Shown piece after piece: positions 1 to 8,533 of a DNA stretch of 32,772 bases. This DNA is from Promethearchaeota archaeon (GTDB lineage: Archaea > Asgardarchaeota > Lokiarchaeia > Sigyniarchaeales > SOKP01): the NCBI GenBank assembly GCA_013375485.1, contig JABXKB010000012.1, positions 1 through 32,772 of the forward strand. Direction: 5' to 3'. The position numbers and the translations under genes are program-made. How positions within the stretch are numbered: position 1 is the stretch's first letter; each line of letters begins with the position of its first letter. The notes under the pieces are model-generated. The model worked only from the letters and a program-made list of their open reading frames with translations. It was not told where the DNA came from and searched no databases.

Positions 1-27
1 GATAAAAAAATTTAATTTATGTGAAAA

Positions 28-282
28 TTGGTTTTAAAATTGACCGAAGGTACAGTTAAATGGTTTAATAACCGTAAAGGTTATGGATTTATAGCAACTG
101 AAGAAGAAGGAGATATATTCGTTCATCACAGTGCCATTGTTAAGGAGAGTGATGAATTTGCTACACTAAATGAAAACGATAAAGTAGAATTTGAGATCAC
201 TCAAGGTGATAAAGGTCCTGCTGCGAGTAAAGTAGTAGTAACTGAAGCCGCTCCTGCACAAGTTCGAGATTTTCGATATTAG
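28..282 (+). CDS. Cold-shock-domain nucleic-acid-binding protein
   Basis: An 84-residue single OB-fold cold-shock protein. The first strand (GTVKWFN, residues 8-14), the RNP1-like motif KGYGFI (17-22) and the RNP2-like motif DIFVHH (29-34) are all present with their aromatic residues. Proteins of this family bind single-stranded RNA or DNA and act as cytoplasmic RNA chaperones. The start is a TTG at 28; a second in-frame TTG at 40 would give the short N-terminus typical of the family, so the first four residues are uncertain. The short C-terminal tail after the OB fold (about residues 72-84) is not part of the domain. The gene faces aIF1A convergently. Cold-shock proteins are patchily distributed in archaea, so the gene may have been acquired from bacteria; this is inference. 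Confidence 0.93.
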   Translation: MVLKLTEGTVKWFNNRKGYGFIATEEEGDIFVHHSAIVKESDEFATLNENDKVEFEITQGDKGPAASKVVVTEAAPAQVRDFRY

Positions 283-381
283 GTTTCTTTTTGTTACAAA
301 TCAATAAAATATAATAATATTTAATAAGTAGTAGGTAGTAATTAGTAAGAACTTGTTCTGCGATTGTTATCGAATCTTATC

Positions 382-406
382 TTTTTTTTATTTCTTGAAA
401 AAAAAA
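382..406. terminator. Bidirectional T-tract terminator between convergent genes
   Basis: An eight-T run (382-389) lies downstream of the cold-shock gene, and a nine-A run (398-406), which is a T run on the other strand, lies just after the aIF1A stop. Archaeal RNA polymerase terminates on T-rich non-template tracts, so this block can serve both genes. Confidence 0.5.
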
Positions 407-411
407 TATTT

Positions 412-804
412 TTAGATAAGGGGGATATTATTAATATCTAAATTTTTAGGAATTCTTCTATTACGTTCTAAATAAGAAACTTCATGTCGTAAATATCTCC
501 AAGATATTTCGCATTTCTCTAATTTACCATCAACGGGTGTTTCAAATTCCCACGGATTAATTACAATTAAGTCCCCTTTTCTTATCCACACTCTTTTTTT
601 AATTTTTCCTCGGATTCTCCCAATACGGTGTTTTCCATCTTCACAAAAAACACCCATCCGTTCTTGACCAAATATCTCAACCACCCGCGCAAACATTTCT
701 CCGTTCTTTCTGTAGGGCATTTTTACCCTCGATACTGTTGGAGTTGGAGAGGGAGTGTAACTCCTCCGTCCTTTTTTTTGTTGGTTTTTTTTCATCTTAG
801 GCAT
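412..804 (-). CDS. eif1A: Translation initiation factor aIF1A
   Basis: A 130-residue protein with a basic N-terminal tail (about 1-25, rich in K, R, P and T), an OB fold (about 30-100) with the family sequence GEMFARVVEIFG and the RIRGKIKKRVWIRKGD stretch, and an extended C-terminal helix region. It is the archaeal counterpart of eIF1A/IF1, which binds the 30S A site during initiation. ATG start at 804; a second in-frame ATG lies three codons later. There is no clear Shine-Dalgarno sequence. An upstream TATA-like element (about 845-855, read on the minus strand) would fit a short leader. Length and motifs are normal. Confidence 0.95.
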   Translation of the reverse strand: MPKMKKNQQKKGRRSYTPSPTPTVSRVKMPYRKNGEMFARVVEIFGQERMGVFCEDGKHRIGRIRGKIKKRVWIRKGDLIVINPWEFETPVDGKLEKCEISWRYLRHEVSYLERNRRIPKNLDINNIPLI

Positions 805-1056
805 ATATATTCTACTCTTTAGTTCTTCTAACTAGTTAATATTATAAATCCGATTTACTGTAAATGTAAAGAATTAAACTTTTTATTTGAAGTTAAAATC
901 GGAACATGCTTCGCATAAAACTCGCAAAGTGCGAATTGAAAATTTAAAATTCAGTTAAATTTAAAACATATCTTTATAATCTAATAAGATAATAATATCT
1001 TCTTTTTAGTTTTTTCTAAATCAGCTAAAATAATCACAATATAAATCGGAAAGTAA
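805..1056. other. Divergent intergenic region with a small hairpin
   Basis: The promoter region between aIF1A (leftward) and the decayed hydrolase (rightward). It holds a six-base inverted repeat, TTCGCA at 910-915 and TGCGAA at 930-935 with a 14-base loop. TATA-like AT stretches lie towards both genes (about 845-855 and 970-978). I see no gene or tRNA in it. Confidence 0.4.
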
Positions 1057-1945
1057 ATGAAAGAAAAGACCATATATCGGAGTGCTGAGGGAAAAACGAA
1101 AATATTAACTCTATACGATGAAATTATATCTCGATTGGGAATAGAACACGAAGATATTTATCTGGAAACAAGATATGGTTCTACACATGTTTTAGCAATA
1201 GGACCAAAAGAGGGTCCACCCATGATTTTTTTTCATGGCGGAAATTCTCTAAACCCATTTGATTTAAAGAAATTCACACCGCTTGCAAATAAATATAGAA
1301 TATACACGCTTGACACTATTGGTCATCCTGGAAAAAGTTCTGAATATCGTCTATCACCTAAAGACAATAGCTATGGAGAGTGGGCAATAGATGTATTGGA
1401 TGGGCTCAAACTCGAACAATCTGCTTTTGTCGGATCGTCTTTTGGAGGTGGAATTCTACTTCAAATTGCATCATTTGCTCCAGAACGCATCTCGGCAGCA
1501 GCATTCATAGTCCCTTCTGGATTTGCAAATGGTTCTAGTCTATCAATAATACGTAAATTAGTAATCCCATTAATTAAATATCGCATATCTCCTACTCGAA
1601 AAAATTTCGAGAGAACAGTTTTACCACTAGTAGGTCATCTTGATGATGATTTAGTCGAAATGTCACTACTAACCATTTCCAATTTGAAAGTTGCTTCTTG
1701 AATGCCTCATCCAATGAAAAAAATAGAATTATTAGAGTTTAAAGCGTCTACATTAGTAATAGCTGCTGAAAATGATATCCTTTTTCCGGGATAATCCGTT
1801 ATAAAGCGTGCAAAAAAAAATCCTTCCTAACCTTTTTAACACGATATTCCTACGTGATAAACCTCATGCGTTTTATATGGCTTCAAAAGAATTTCTTGAA
1901 CAAGTTATCAAAATAACGCGTGATTTTTTTGAAAACAATCTTTAA
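1057..1945 (+). pseudogene. Alpha/beta hydrolase, decayed
   Basis: The first 214 codons are intact and show an alpha/beta hydrolase fold: oxyanion-region motif FFHGG near residue 52 and the nucleophile elbow GSSFGGG. The frame then meets TGA at 1699-1701, continues as recognisable hydrolase sequence (the acid strand AAENDILFPG), meets TAA at 1792-1794, and the last part (DKPHAFYMASKEFLEQV, carrying the catalytic His) is in another frame, ending with TAA at 1943-1945. Two stops and at least one frameshift, the latter probably near the nine-A run at 1812-1820, mean the gene cannot make a full enzyme. The three catalytic positions can all still be read, so decay is recent. The substrate cannot be inferred. 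Assembly error could explain one lesion, less easily all three. Confidence 0.85.
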
Positions 1946-2051
1946 GACAATTGAGTTTAAGAACTCCAATTCCTAATAATCACTATGAATTAAATTGAAA
2001 TAAAGAAACCATTTAAAAAAGAGAAAATCAAATAAAAATCTTAATTTTGAG

Positions 2052-2270
2052 TTAAAATCCACCTGCAATGTGTGGGAGTATAATAATCTCGTCTTCTTTC
2101 CCTATCTTTGTTTCTGGGGTTGCTTTCTTTCCATTTACAAGAATTCCAAAAAATTTATCTTCAAGATTAAGTTCTCGTAATAGATCAGCAACTATCATAG
2201 TTTTATCAGGCGTATATGTTTCATATAAACCAGTATCTAATAATTCTGAAACTTGTTTTATAATAACCAC
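2052..2270 (-). CDS. MoaD/ThiS-type small sulfur carrier or ubiquitin-like protein
   Basis: A 72-residue beta-grasp protein. The pattern of strands, the ILVNGKKA turn, the acidic KEDEI segment before the final strand and the C-terminal Gly-Gly are those of the MoaD/ThiS/SAMP superfamily. These proteins are adenylated and thiocarboxylated at the last glycine by an E1-like enzyme and donate sulfur to molybdopterin, thiamine or tRNA, or are conjugated to proteins. Here the sequence ends GGF, one residue beyond the glycines, so maturation would need removal of Phe72. GTG start at 2268-2270. No E1-like partner is nearby; MobB at 19.6-20.1 kb is the only related cofactor gene in the window. Confidence 0.8.
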   Translation of the reverse strand: MVIIKQVSELLDTGLYETYTPDKTMIVADLLRELNLEDKFFGILVNGKKATPETKIGKEDEIIILPHIAGGF

Positions 2271-2507
2271 CTAAAATTTTTTAATTAATTATTATATAAT
2301 CTTAATTATATTTAATATTATTTCTTTAGATTTATTCGTCTAAGAAAACTCTGAATTCTTCTTTTTGAAGAATATTTTGGATATTTTTTAGATATTCTGC
2401 TAATAATTTTTTATAGGACAAATTTAAACTTATAGGTTTTTGATATTACTTAAAATCCAATTTTTTTTATTTTTACATTAATTTCTATATTTAGGTTTTA
2501 CTTTTTT

Positions 2508-2516
2508 AGAGGAGAT
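2508..2516 (+). promoter_or_regulatory. Strong ribosome binding site that points to an ATT start
   Basis: AGAGGAGAT at 2508-2516 matches the complement of the archaeal 16S rRNA tail. In the reading frame of the following TPR gene the first codon at a proper distance is ATT at 2523 (eight bases after GGAG). The first conventional start, TTG at 2562, is far too distant to use this site. Confidence 0.6.
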
Positions 2517-2522
2517 AATAAA

Positions 2523-4175
2523 ATTATTGAAGAAGAAGAATTCATCGATTACACCGAGTTTTTGGATAAGATAAGAAAGTATGAATCCAAAATTAAACAA
2601 ATAACAGATCCAATCGAGAAGGATAAAACTATAAAGGAGATGCTTTCATGTTCTATTAATTATGCTAATGATATTGTTCAATCTGGAGAATATTTTGAAG
2701 CAGGAGAATTTCTTTTCTCAGTTGCAGAAATTGTAGAAAATCTTGATTTGTCGAAAGCACTCGAATTATACACACAGATTATAGAATTATATAGAAAATT
2801 GATTGTTGATTATAAACTTCAAGCCAAATTACATGAGATCGCTGAATTATACCTAAGAATTGCAGATATTTACGGTGAAAAAATCCAAGATTTAGAATCT
2901 AAGAAAAAAAATATTTTAAATAGTATAAAATTTTTAGATCAAGAAAGCAATCTTCTAAAAGAGTTTAATGAAACCAGAAAACTAGCTCAAAATTATCAAA
3001 ATATAGCAGAATTATTTTTAAAACTTTCAGATTTCAAGAATGCTATAAAATATTACGAGAAAGTCATCAAAATTTCAAAAATTCAAAACTATTATGATAT
3101 GCTATCTTTTTCCTACCGACAAATTGGATTTTGTTATGAAGAACTCGACGATTTCAACAAATCTCAAGAAGTTATTTTAGATGGAGTTGAATTTTTCTCA
3201 AATTTAGCAACGAAATTTGAAGAGAAAAATGATAATTTAACTTTAGCTCAAATTTATCAGATCTTGAAAAATCTTTATAAAATTTTAGATGAAAGAGAAC
3301 AATATATAAATTGTTCTAAAAAAGAAGCTGGAGCATACATAGATCTTGCCGAATTATTAGAAAAGAAACAAGAAAATTTTCATAAAATCGCTCGATATTA
3401 CCGAGGAGCTGGCTTATGTTATCTTGATATGCAAAATAATTTAATTGAAGGTGCTTCTTGTTTCTTGTTAGCTGGTAATTTCTCTGAAAAAATTGAGGAT
3501 TTTAATCAGGCAGCAATAAATTTTTTTGATGGCGCTAATGTTTTTAAAGAAATGGAAAATTTTGAAATGGCTTATAAGCATTTTATAAAAGCAGGAGACA
3601 ATTATTGGAAGATTGGAAGTCTTAATGAGTCTACAGAAAGCTTTTTAAATGCTTACGATATTGCTATCAATGGTGAACTTGAGTTTAATAGGTTTGGCAT
3701 TTTCAACCAAATTATTAGAGGATTAAATAAAATTGCTGAAGAAGGATTAAAAAACAAACAATTTTTTACTGCTGCAACTCTTATTTTGGAGAGTATAAAA
3801 TTTTATGAACAATTAGATGATGCGAAAGATTATCTATTACGAGAAATGGTAAATAATCTATATCGTTATTATTATAGAGCCGCTAATCTAAAAAAAATTA
3901 GTTATTCAAACATCGTTCAGAGTTATGTTCTTGCATCAATCTCATGTGTTTTAAACGGAAAAATGGATAAAGCATGGGAAATAATCTCTGAAATTGAATC
4001 TGATGGAAATACAGTGAGAAAATTTAAAGAACTAATAAAAATAATGATTGAACATGTTTCCAACGGAAGAGAAGTAAGTATAGAAATTTTTCCTTACAAT
4101 TTAAGAAGGTTAATTGAAAACTCTGAGGAGATTAATTACCTTTTGAAATTATTTAAAGGTTTTAAAATAAACTGA
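2523..4175 (+). CDS. TPR/SNAP-like helical-repeat protein
   Basis: About 550 residues from a proposed ATT start at 2523 (537 from the TTG at 2562). Almost entirely alpha-helical, with repeated pairs of helices of TPR character such as KNAIKYYEKVIKIS, YRQIGFCYEELDDFNKS and AYKHFIKAGDNYWKIGS spread from about residue 45 to 450. The regular A..Y..A..F..AG..Y pattern also recalls alpha-SNAP, an adaptor built from the same helical hairpins, but I cannot show homology by eye. It is probably a cytoplasmic scaffold. The N-terminus gained by the upstream start is acidic (IIEEEEFIDYTEF). Short AT-rich spacer before the HAD gene; co-transcription is possible. Confidence 0.75.
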   Translation: MIEEEEFIDYTEFLDKIRKYESKIKQITDPIEKDKTIKEMLSCSINYANDIVQSGEYFEAGEFLFSVAEIVENLDLSKALELYTQIIELYRKLIVDYKLQAKLHEIAELYLRIADIYGEKIQDLESKKKNILNSIKFLDQESNLLKEFNETRKLAQNYQNIAELFLKLSDFKNAIKYYEKVIKISKIQNYYDMLSFSYRQIGFCYEELDDFNKSQEVILDGVEFFSNLATKFEEKNDNLTLAQIYQILKNLYKILDEREQYINCSKKEAGAYIDLAELLEKKQENFHKIARYYRGAGLCYLDMQNNLIEGASCFLLAGNFSEKIEDFNQAAINFFDGANVFKEMENFEMAYKHFIKAGDNYWKIGSLNESTESFLNAYDIAINGELEFNRFGIFNQIIRGLNKIAEEGLKNKQFFTAATLILESIKFYEQLDDAKDYLLREMVNNLYRYYYRAANLKKISYSNIVQSYVLASISCVLNGKMDKAWEIISEIESDGNTVRKFKELIKIMIEHVSNGREVSIEIFPYNLRRLIENSEEINYLLKLFKGFKIN

Positions 4176-4230
4176 ATTTCCTTTAATTTCTACTTTTAAT
4201 AAATTATTTAGCTTAAGAAATTAAACAAAT

Positions 4231-4893
4231 ATGAAAAAAAAAGAAAAAATTGTTTTAAGTTTTGATTTAGATAACACTTTGATTAATAACAGAGAAGGAA
4301 TTGTAGATTCATTCAATTATGCCCTGGAAAAGTTTGATTTGCCTAAATTGGAAAAGTCACAGATAGAATTTATGATCGGAACCCCTTTAAATGAAATGTT
4401 TATTAAAATATCTGATGAAGATCCATCAAAATTAACTTCTGCTTTTAGACAATATTACGGCAAGAAAGGGATTTATCAAGCAAAACTATTACCCGGAATT
4501 AAATCTAAACTAAAAGAATTAAAGGAATTAAATTTCACTATAGGGATAATAACTTCTAAACAGCAAGAAATGGCAATAAAATTAATAAAGCTTCTACAAA
4601 TAGAGAACTATTTTGAATACATTTTAGGAGAAACGGAAGATAGGAAGGAATTAGGGAAGCTTGACCCAAAATTGAAAATTATTTTAAAAAAAAAATATCC
4701 AGGATATCAAATTATAGTTATCGGGGACCACCCTAAAGATGTAATGCTTTCTAACGACTTAAATTGTCCCTTTATCGGAGTTTTGACAGGAAACCATTCA
4801 GCAAAGCAATTAAATGAAATAAAAAACGGAAAAGTATTTATAATAAATTCTGTTAGGGAATTGGATGTTGATTTAATACATTCTTTAATTTAA
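4231..4893 (+). CDS. HAD-superfamily phosphatase, phosphoglycolate-phosphatase type
   Basis: A 220-residue HAD hydrolase. Motif I is FDLDNT with nucleophile Asp12 and acid/base Asp14; motif II is the Thr-Ser after the GIIT strand (about 107-109); motif IV is IGDHPKDV (about 167-174). The helical cap between motifs I and II is of the short alpha type found in phosphoglycolate phosphatase and beta-phosphoglucomutase. Substrates of this family are small phosphorylated metabolites and cannot be read from sequence. ATG start at 4231. It converges on cdhE, and the 60-base gap has T-tracts on both strands that can stop both transcripts. Confidence 0.85.
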   Translation: MKKKEKIVLSFDLDNTLINNREGIVDSFNYALEKFDLPKLEKSQIEFMIGTPLNEMFIKISDEDPSKLTSAFRQYYGKKGIYQAKLLPGIKSKLKELKELNFTIGIITSKQQEMAIKLIKLLQIENYFEYILGETEDRKELGKLDPKLKIILKKKYPGYQIIVIGDHPKDVMLSNDLNCPFIGVLTGNHSAKQLNEIKNGKVFIINSVRELDVDLIHSLI

Positions 4894-4953
4894 AAACAAA
4901 ATTCTATTTTTGGTTAATAATAGAAGAGAAAAAAAGAAAAAATTCTAATAGTC

Positions 4954-6411
4954 TTAATCTTTTGACCAAGACTCATATTCTTTCATGAATTCCTCAGGTT
5001 TCCATTGCTTTTCCATGAACTTGGGAATACCACTCGAATCTCTTGGACCTACAACCACAAAAGCATCAGCTTCATCTTCTAAAGCCCCACTAAGGCGAGC
5101 TGCCATACCAGGAATAACTAAGATTCTGTGATCCACCTTGTCAAAAACTCCAAATTCTTTCACGGCTTCAGCTATAGCACCTGCATTAAATTGACCACCA
5201 GCAACAGCGCTTTCAATTCCTATCCCCTCACTATCAACTACTAAGAGCCAGCAGTTAATATTAGCTCCTTGCAAATCTTGCTCTACTGGGATTTTGGTCA
5301 TCCGATAATTGCTCGTAATAAATATAGGGTCGTTGGATTTCGGTTCTTTAATCTTATAAAGTCCAGGATCAACGGCAGGATAAATTCTTGGATCTGAAAA
5401 TATACTTTGTCGTAACGTCATCAATGCTAAAAGAGCCCAAATTTCTTCTTTCTTCTGACCTGTATGTAACACAATAAGATTTGTATCTATTGATCCCATT
5501 ATGGCGCCCATTATCACTTCTTGATATTGGTGTTCCCAGAGCTCTTTTTCATTTCCTATCTTTACTTGACTCCAATAAACTGCAGGAACACCCATAACTG
5601 GCCAACATGAATTCGCATCTTCTTTATCAATTGCTGCAGTTCTTAATTGCATAATATTATCATATGTAACAGAGAGATTACCTGGTCCAAAATAAGTTCC
5701 TGAGTCTAATACAATTTCATTTACACCAAATTTCTGTAAAGTGGCGCTTAATGACATTAATTCATCTAAATTACTAGAAGCAATAACAACAGGTAAGTTA
5801 TTTTCTATCGCAAACTTTCCTATTTGTTCCCAAGTATCTTTTGTAACAGCATAGAGTAAGGGTTTTTTATCCTTGATTTCTTCAGCAGCAGCTAATAATA
5901 CTTCAGGATTAAAGCTACACAACATAACTGGAAGATTTGAAAGTTCAGTTAGCCTTTTAGCTGCTAATTTAAATTGCTCTTTATCGCCAGATACATTTCT
6001 TAAAGCAACACCATTAAGAGTAAGAACATCTCCCATCCTTTCTATTTTAAGATCTGAAAGATATTTGATAATATCTTCTAAATCTGTATCATCATCTGCA
6101 ATTTCAATAAACAGAGCTGTTTGATTATAAAATGTTAATTGATGTCTCATCAAAATTTCTTCTCCTCCGATTGTAACAGCTTTTTCTCCTGTACCAATTG
6201 TTACAGGTTTTTGAGGAGGGGTTAAAAGTTTAATAAGCTTCTCTCTATTTTTTGCTTGTTTTGGATCCTGCATTAAATGAATACAGTCTTGAGCTTTTAC
6301 CTTTCTTTCCAATGTATCTGTCGCAAAAGCCATACATGTGTCATAACCGCAATCCTTGCAATTTGATTTATCCAAAAGGGCATAAATTTCTAACGGACTT
6401 GGTCTAGCCAT
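4954..6411 (-). CDS. cdhE: Acetyl-CoA decarbonylase/synthase gamma subunit (corrinoid Fe-S protein, large subunit)
   Basis: A 485-residue protein of normal family length. The N-terminus has the [4Fe-4S] cluster motif Cys18-x2-Cys21-x4-Cys26-x16-Cys43 (KSNCKDCGYDTC), followed by a TIM-barrel-like methyltransferase region and a C-terminal corrinoid-binding half containing AVAGGQFNAGAIAE and LVIPGMAARLSGALE. With the delta subunit it carries a methyl group on Co(I) cobamide between methyl-tetrahydropterin and the Ni-Fe-S A cluster of acetyl-CoA synthase (Wood-Ljungdahl pathway, cytoplasm). ATG start at 6411 with GGAG eight bases upstream. The other complex subunits are not in this window, so cdhE stands alone here. 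An acyl-CoA synthetase is transcribed divergently, and cobalt transport genes lie at 26-28.7 kb. Confidence 0.93.
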   Translation of the reverse strand: MARPSPLEIYALLDKSNCKDCGYDTCMAFATDTLERKVKAQDCIHLMQDPKQAKNREKLIKLLTPPQKPVTIGTGEKAVTIGGEEILMRHQLTFYNQTALFIEIADDDTDLEDIIKYLSDLKIERMGDVLTLNGVALRNVSGDKEQFKLAAKRLTELSNLPVMLCSFNPEVLLAAAEEIKDKKPLLYAVTKDTWEQIGKFAIENNLPVVIASSNLDELMSLSATLQKFGVNEIVLDSGTYFGPGNLSVTYDNIMQLRTAAIDKEDANSCWPVMGVPAVYWSQVKIGNEKELWEHQYQEVIMGAIMGSIDTNLIVLHTGQKKEEIWALLALMTLRQSIFSDPRIYPAVDPGLYKIKEPKSNDPIFITSNYRMTKIPVEQDLQGANINCWLLVVDSEGIGIESAVAGGQFNAGAIAEAVKEFGVFDKVDHRILVIPGMAARLSGALEDEADAFVVVGPRDSSGIPKFMEKQWKPEEFMKEYESWSKD

Positions 6412-6419
6412 TTTAATTT

Positions 6420-6450
6420 CTCCAAATTCTTTTTTTACCTTTATAAAATA
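6420..6450 (-). promoter_or_regulatory. Promoter and ribosome binding site of cdhE
   Basis: Read on the minus strand, ATTTTATAA (6441-6449) is a good TATA box about 30 bases before the ATG, and GGAG (6420-6423) is a Shine-Dalgarno sequence eight bases from the ATG. The transcript would begin close to the ribosome binding site. Confidence 0.5.
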
Positions 6451-6598
6451 TTCACTAAGTATGTGTGGTCTAATTGTAAATTGAATTAAAAATTTGGTTT
6501 TTTCAATACAATTATAACTCCAACTCTTCTTATCTAAATTTAATCTTAAAATTAAGACTTTAGAAAATTTTTAAAAATTTCATTGTTTTATTTAGTTA

Positions 6599-8044
6599 AT
6601 GGTTGAGCAACAAAATGGATTTGAAGAATTTAACTCCTTGTTTTATCCTAAACATATTGCATTTATTGGAGCATCAGAAAGCTCCAGACTTGGCTCAATG
6701 ATGTATCTACCTGCTTTTAAGGAATCTATGTGGACCAATACTTTTTACCCCGTAAATCCGAAATATGATAAAATAATTGGTTGGAAATGTTATCCTTCTG
6801 TTTTAGATGTTCCTTATCCAATCGATACAGCATATATATCCTTAAATGTAAAATTCATTCCAGAAGTTTTAAAAGAATGTGTAGAGAAAGGAATAAAATG
6901 GGTAATCATTTTTGCTTCAGGATTTTCTGAAACTGGTAATCCTGAAGGAAAACAATTAGAGTTAAATCTATTAAATATCATAAAAAACTCGAATACAAGA
7001 ATAATTGGACCAAATTGTTTAGGACCTTTAAATGCAGAAACTGGAATGGCTTTCTCATTTGCTATACAAAATGGTTTATATGGAGGTGTTTCGTTTATGT
7101 CGCAATCTGGAGGGCACTTTACTCAGTTAATGGATGTAGGTTATAAACGAGATATCAGATTGCGTTATGGTATTAGTTTCGGTAATCAGATTGATTTAAA
7201 TTGCGTTGATCTAATAAAACATTATCGGCAACATTCAAAAACAACTCTTATTGCGGCATATTTAGAATCTACGGGTTCTGCAACTGGTCACGAATTATTT
7301 TTGGAACTTAGAAAAACAACAAAAGTTAAACCAGTTATATTATGGAAGGGAGGATACACTAAAGATGGATCTCGAGCGGCTTATTCTCATACTGGGGCAA
7401 TAGCTTCAAATGATAAGATATGGAAATCAATGGCTAAACAAACAGGAACTATTCTTGTTAAAGACAATGAGGAATTTTGGAACACAATTAAAACTTTCGA
7501 GTTATTATATCCAAAAAGTTTACCAAAAGGACGAAATGTGGGAATAGTGACAGCTGGAGGAGGAAATTCAATTTTGAGTTGTGACATATTTTCTTCTTAT
7601 AATCTCAATGTGCCTGAACTAACTTCTGATTCACAATCCAAAATTGCTAAGATTTTACCAGATGTGAACATAAATATTAAAAATCCTATTGATTTAGGAG
7701 CATCGGGATTTATTTTAGATATTTTTATTAAATGTATAGAAGTAGTTATTGATGATCCAAATATTGATATAATTATTATACCTCTGTGGTCTGAACACAT
7801 CTATCGTCATGTTTTTAGCAGGATGATAAAAACATTTGAATCAACTCTAAAACCATTTGCATTTTGCTTTCCTAGCATTGCCGATGATGCTGCTCTTGCA
7901 AAGAGATTTAATTCAGCTAAGAAGTTATTACACAAGAAAAGAATTTTATATTTCTTATCTTTAAGATATGCTGCAAATAGTATATCAATGTTTTGTGACT
8001 ACATAGATTATCTGAAATCTCGAAAAGTCATAGTTACAGATTAA
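6599..8044 (+). CDS. ADP-forming acyl-CoA synthetase, alpha-type subunit
   Basis: A 481-residue protein with the three domains of the alpha half of ADP-forming acetyl-CoA synthetase: a CoA-binding Rossmann domain (FYPKHIAFIGAS, about 15-130), a first ligase domain (RIIGPNCLGPLN, MSQSGG) and a second ligase domain (NVGIVTAGGGNS onwards). His264 in SHTGAIASND is at the phosphohistidine position. The family converts acyl-CoA, ADP and phosphate to acid, CoA and ATP. No beta (ATP-grasp) subunit is adjacent; it may be encoded elsewhere. ATG start at 6599, divergent from cdhE, which makes acetyl-CoA handling plausible. Its C-terminal third has a second, broken copy at 14.5 kb. Confidence 0.88.
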   Translation: MVEQQNGFEEFNSLFYPKHIAFIGASESSRLGSMMYLPAFKESMWTNTFYPVNPKYDKIIGWKCYPSVLDVPYPIDTAYISLNVKFIPEVLKECVEKGIKWVIIFASGFSETGNPEGKQLELNLLNIIKNSNTRIIGPNCLGPLNAETGMAFSFAIQNGLYGGVSFMSQSGGHFTQLMDVGYKRDIRLRYGISFGNQIDLNCVDLIKHYRQHSKTTLIAAYLESTGSATGHELFLELRKTTKVKPVILWKGGYTKDGSRAAYSHTGAIASNDKIWKSMAKQTGTILVKDNEEFWNTIKTFELLYPKSLPKGRNVGIVTAGGGNSILSCDIFSSYNLNVPELTSDSQSKIAKILPDVNINIKNPIDLGASGFILDIFIKCIEVVIDDPNIDIIIIPLWSEHIYRHVFSRMIKTFESTLKPFAFCFPSIADDAALAKRFNSAKKLLHKKRILYFLSLRYAANSISMFCDYIDYLKSRKVIVTD

Positions 8045-8205
8045 TATGCTTGAAGCAAATGTAATATAGATAATAATTTAATTCTAGTATTGAAATGTGA
8101 TTATAAGAATGGAATGTTTTGAAGATTCTTACATCTGGTTGTAACACTTCAGCAGAATGAACAGTACTGACAAGAACCGCAGGATTCAAGCATGATTTTT
8201 TGATA

Positions 8206-8225
8206 ATTTCATACCAGTATGAAAT
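8206..8225. repeat. Perfect eight-base inverted repeat (hairpin)
   Basis: ATTTCATA at 8206-8213 and TATGAAAT at 8218-8225 are separated by CCAG. It lies after the acyl-CoA synthetase gene and before another repeat block. It could be a weak hairpin or a protein-binding palindrome; no T-tract follows, so a terminator role is not supported. Confidence 0.45.
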
Positions 8226-8242
8226 ATTCTGTTCACACTTTG

Positions 8243-8289
8243 TAATAATTGTGCACACTTAGTTCACAATTATTAAATCACAATTATTA
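8243..8289. repeat. Three copies of an 11-base element, one inverted, ahead of a micro-ORF
   Basis: TAATAATTGTG at 8243-8253 is the exact reverse complement of CACAATTATTA at 8265-8275, which is repeated exactly at 8279-8289. The last copy abuts the ATG of the small membrane protein at 8290. One inverted and one direct copy spaced like this suggests an operator for a dimeric regulator, or the edge of a small element. Confidence 0.7.
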
Positions 8290-8454
8290 ATGTGGATAGT
8301 ATTTGGGGCAGGATTTTTACTCACATTAATTGAGCTAATATATTCAGCAGGTACTATTACAGCTGCAAAATATGGTCTTATGGCAGTGGCATTTGTTGCA
8401 TTAGGATTATCTTGTTATTTTGATATAATGGATTCTGATGGCATTGTAGGTTAA
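8290..8454 (+). CDS. Small two-helix membrane protein
   Basis: An ORF of 54 residues, ATG to TAA, with two hydrophobic segments: about residues 2-22 (starting MWIVFGAGFLLTL) and about 24-45 (AKYGLMAVAFVALGLSC). It ends with a short acidic tail, DIMDSDGIVG. I do not recognise a family. There is no clear Shine-Dalgarno sequence because the repeat element abuts the start, so a leaderless message or repression through the repeats is possible. It is the only ORF of note in the 490 bases between the acyl-CoA synthetase and the next membrane protein. Confidence 0.45.
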   Translation: MWIVFGAGFLLTLIELIYSAGTITAAKYGLMAVAFVALGLSCYFDIMDSDGIVG

Positions 8455-8533
8455 AATAATACTCTAACTATTTTTTTTTTCAAAAATTTTATTACGAATT
8501 TATCTTAAAATAATACTAAAGGAGAGGATAATT

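Noticed and set aside
8034-8258. A 74-codon minus-strand frame containing NPAVLVSTVHSAEVL, faintly like the end of a 5-formyltetrahydrofolate cyclo-ligase-type protein
   Set aside because: It overlaps the end of the acyl-CoA synthetase gene, the rest of the frame has no recognisable pattern, and the resemblance is about 15 residues long. At best a scrap.
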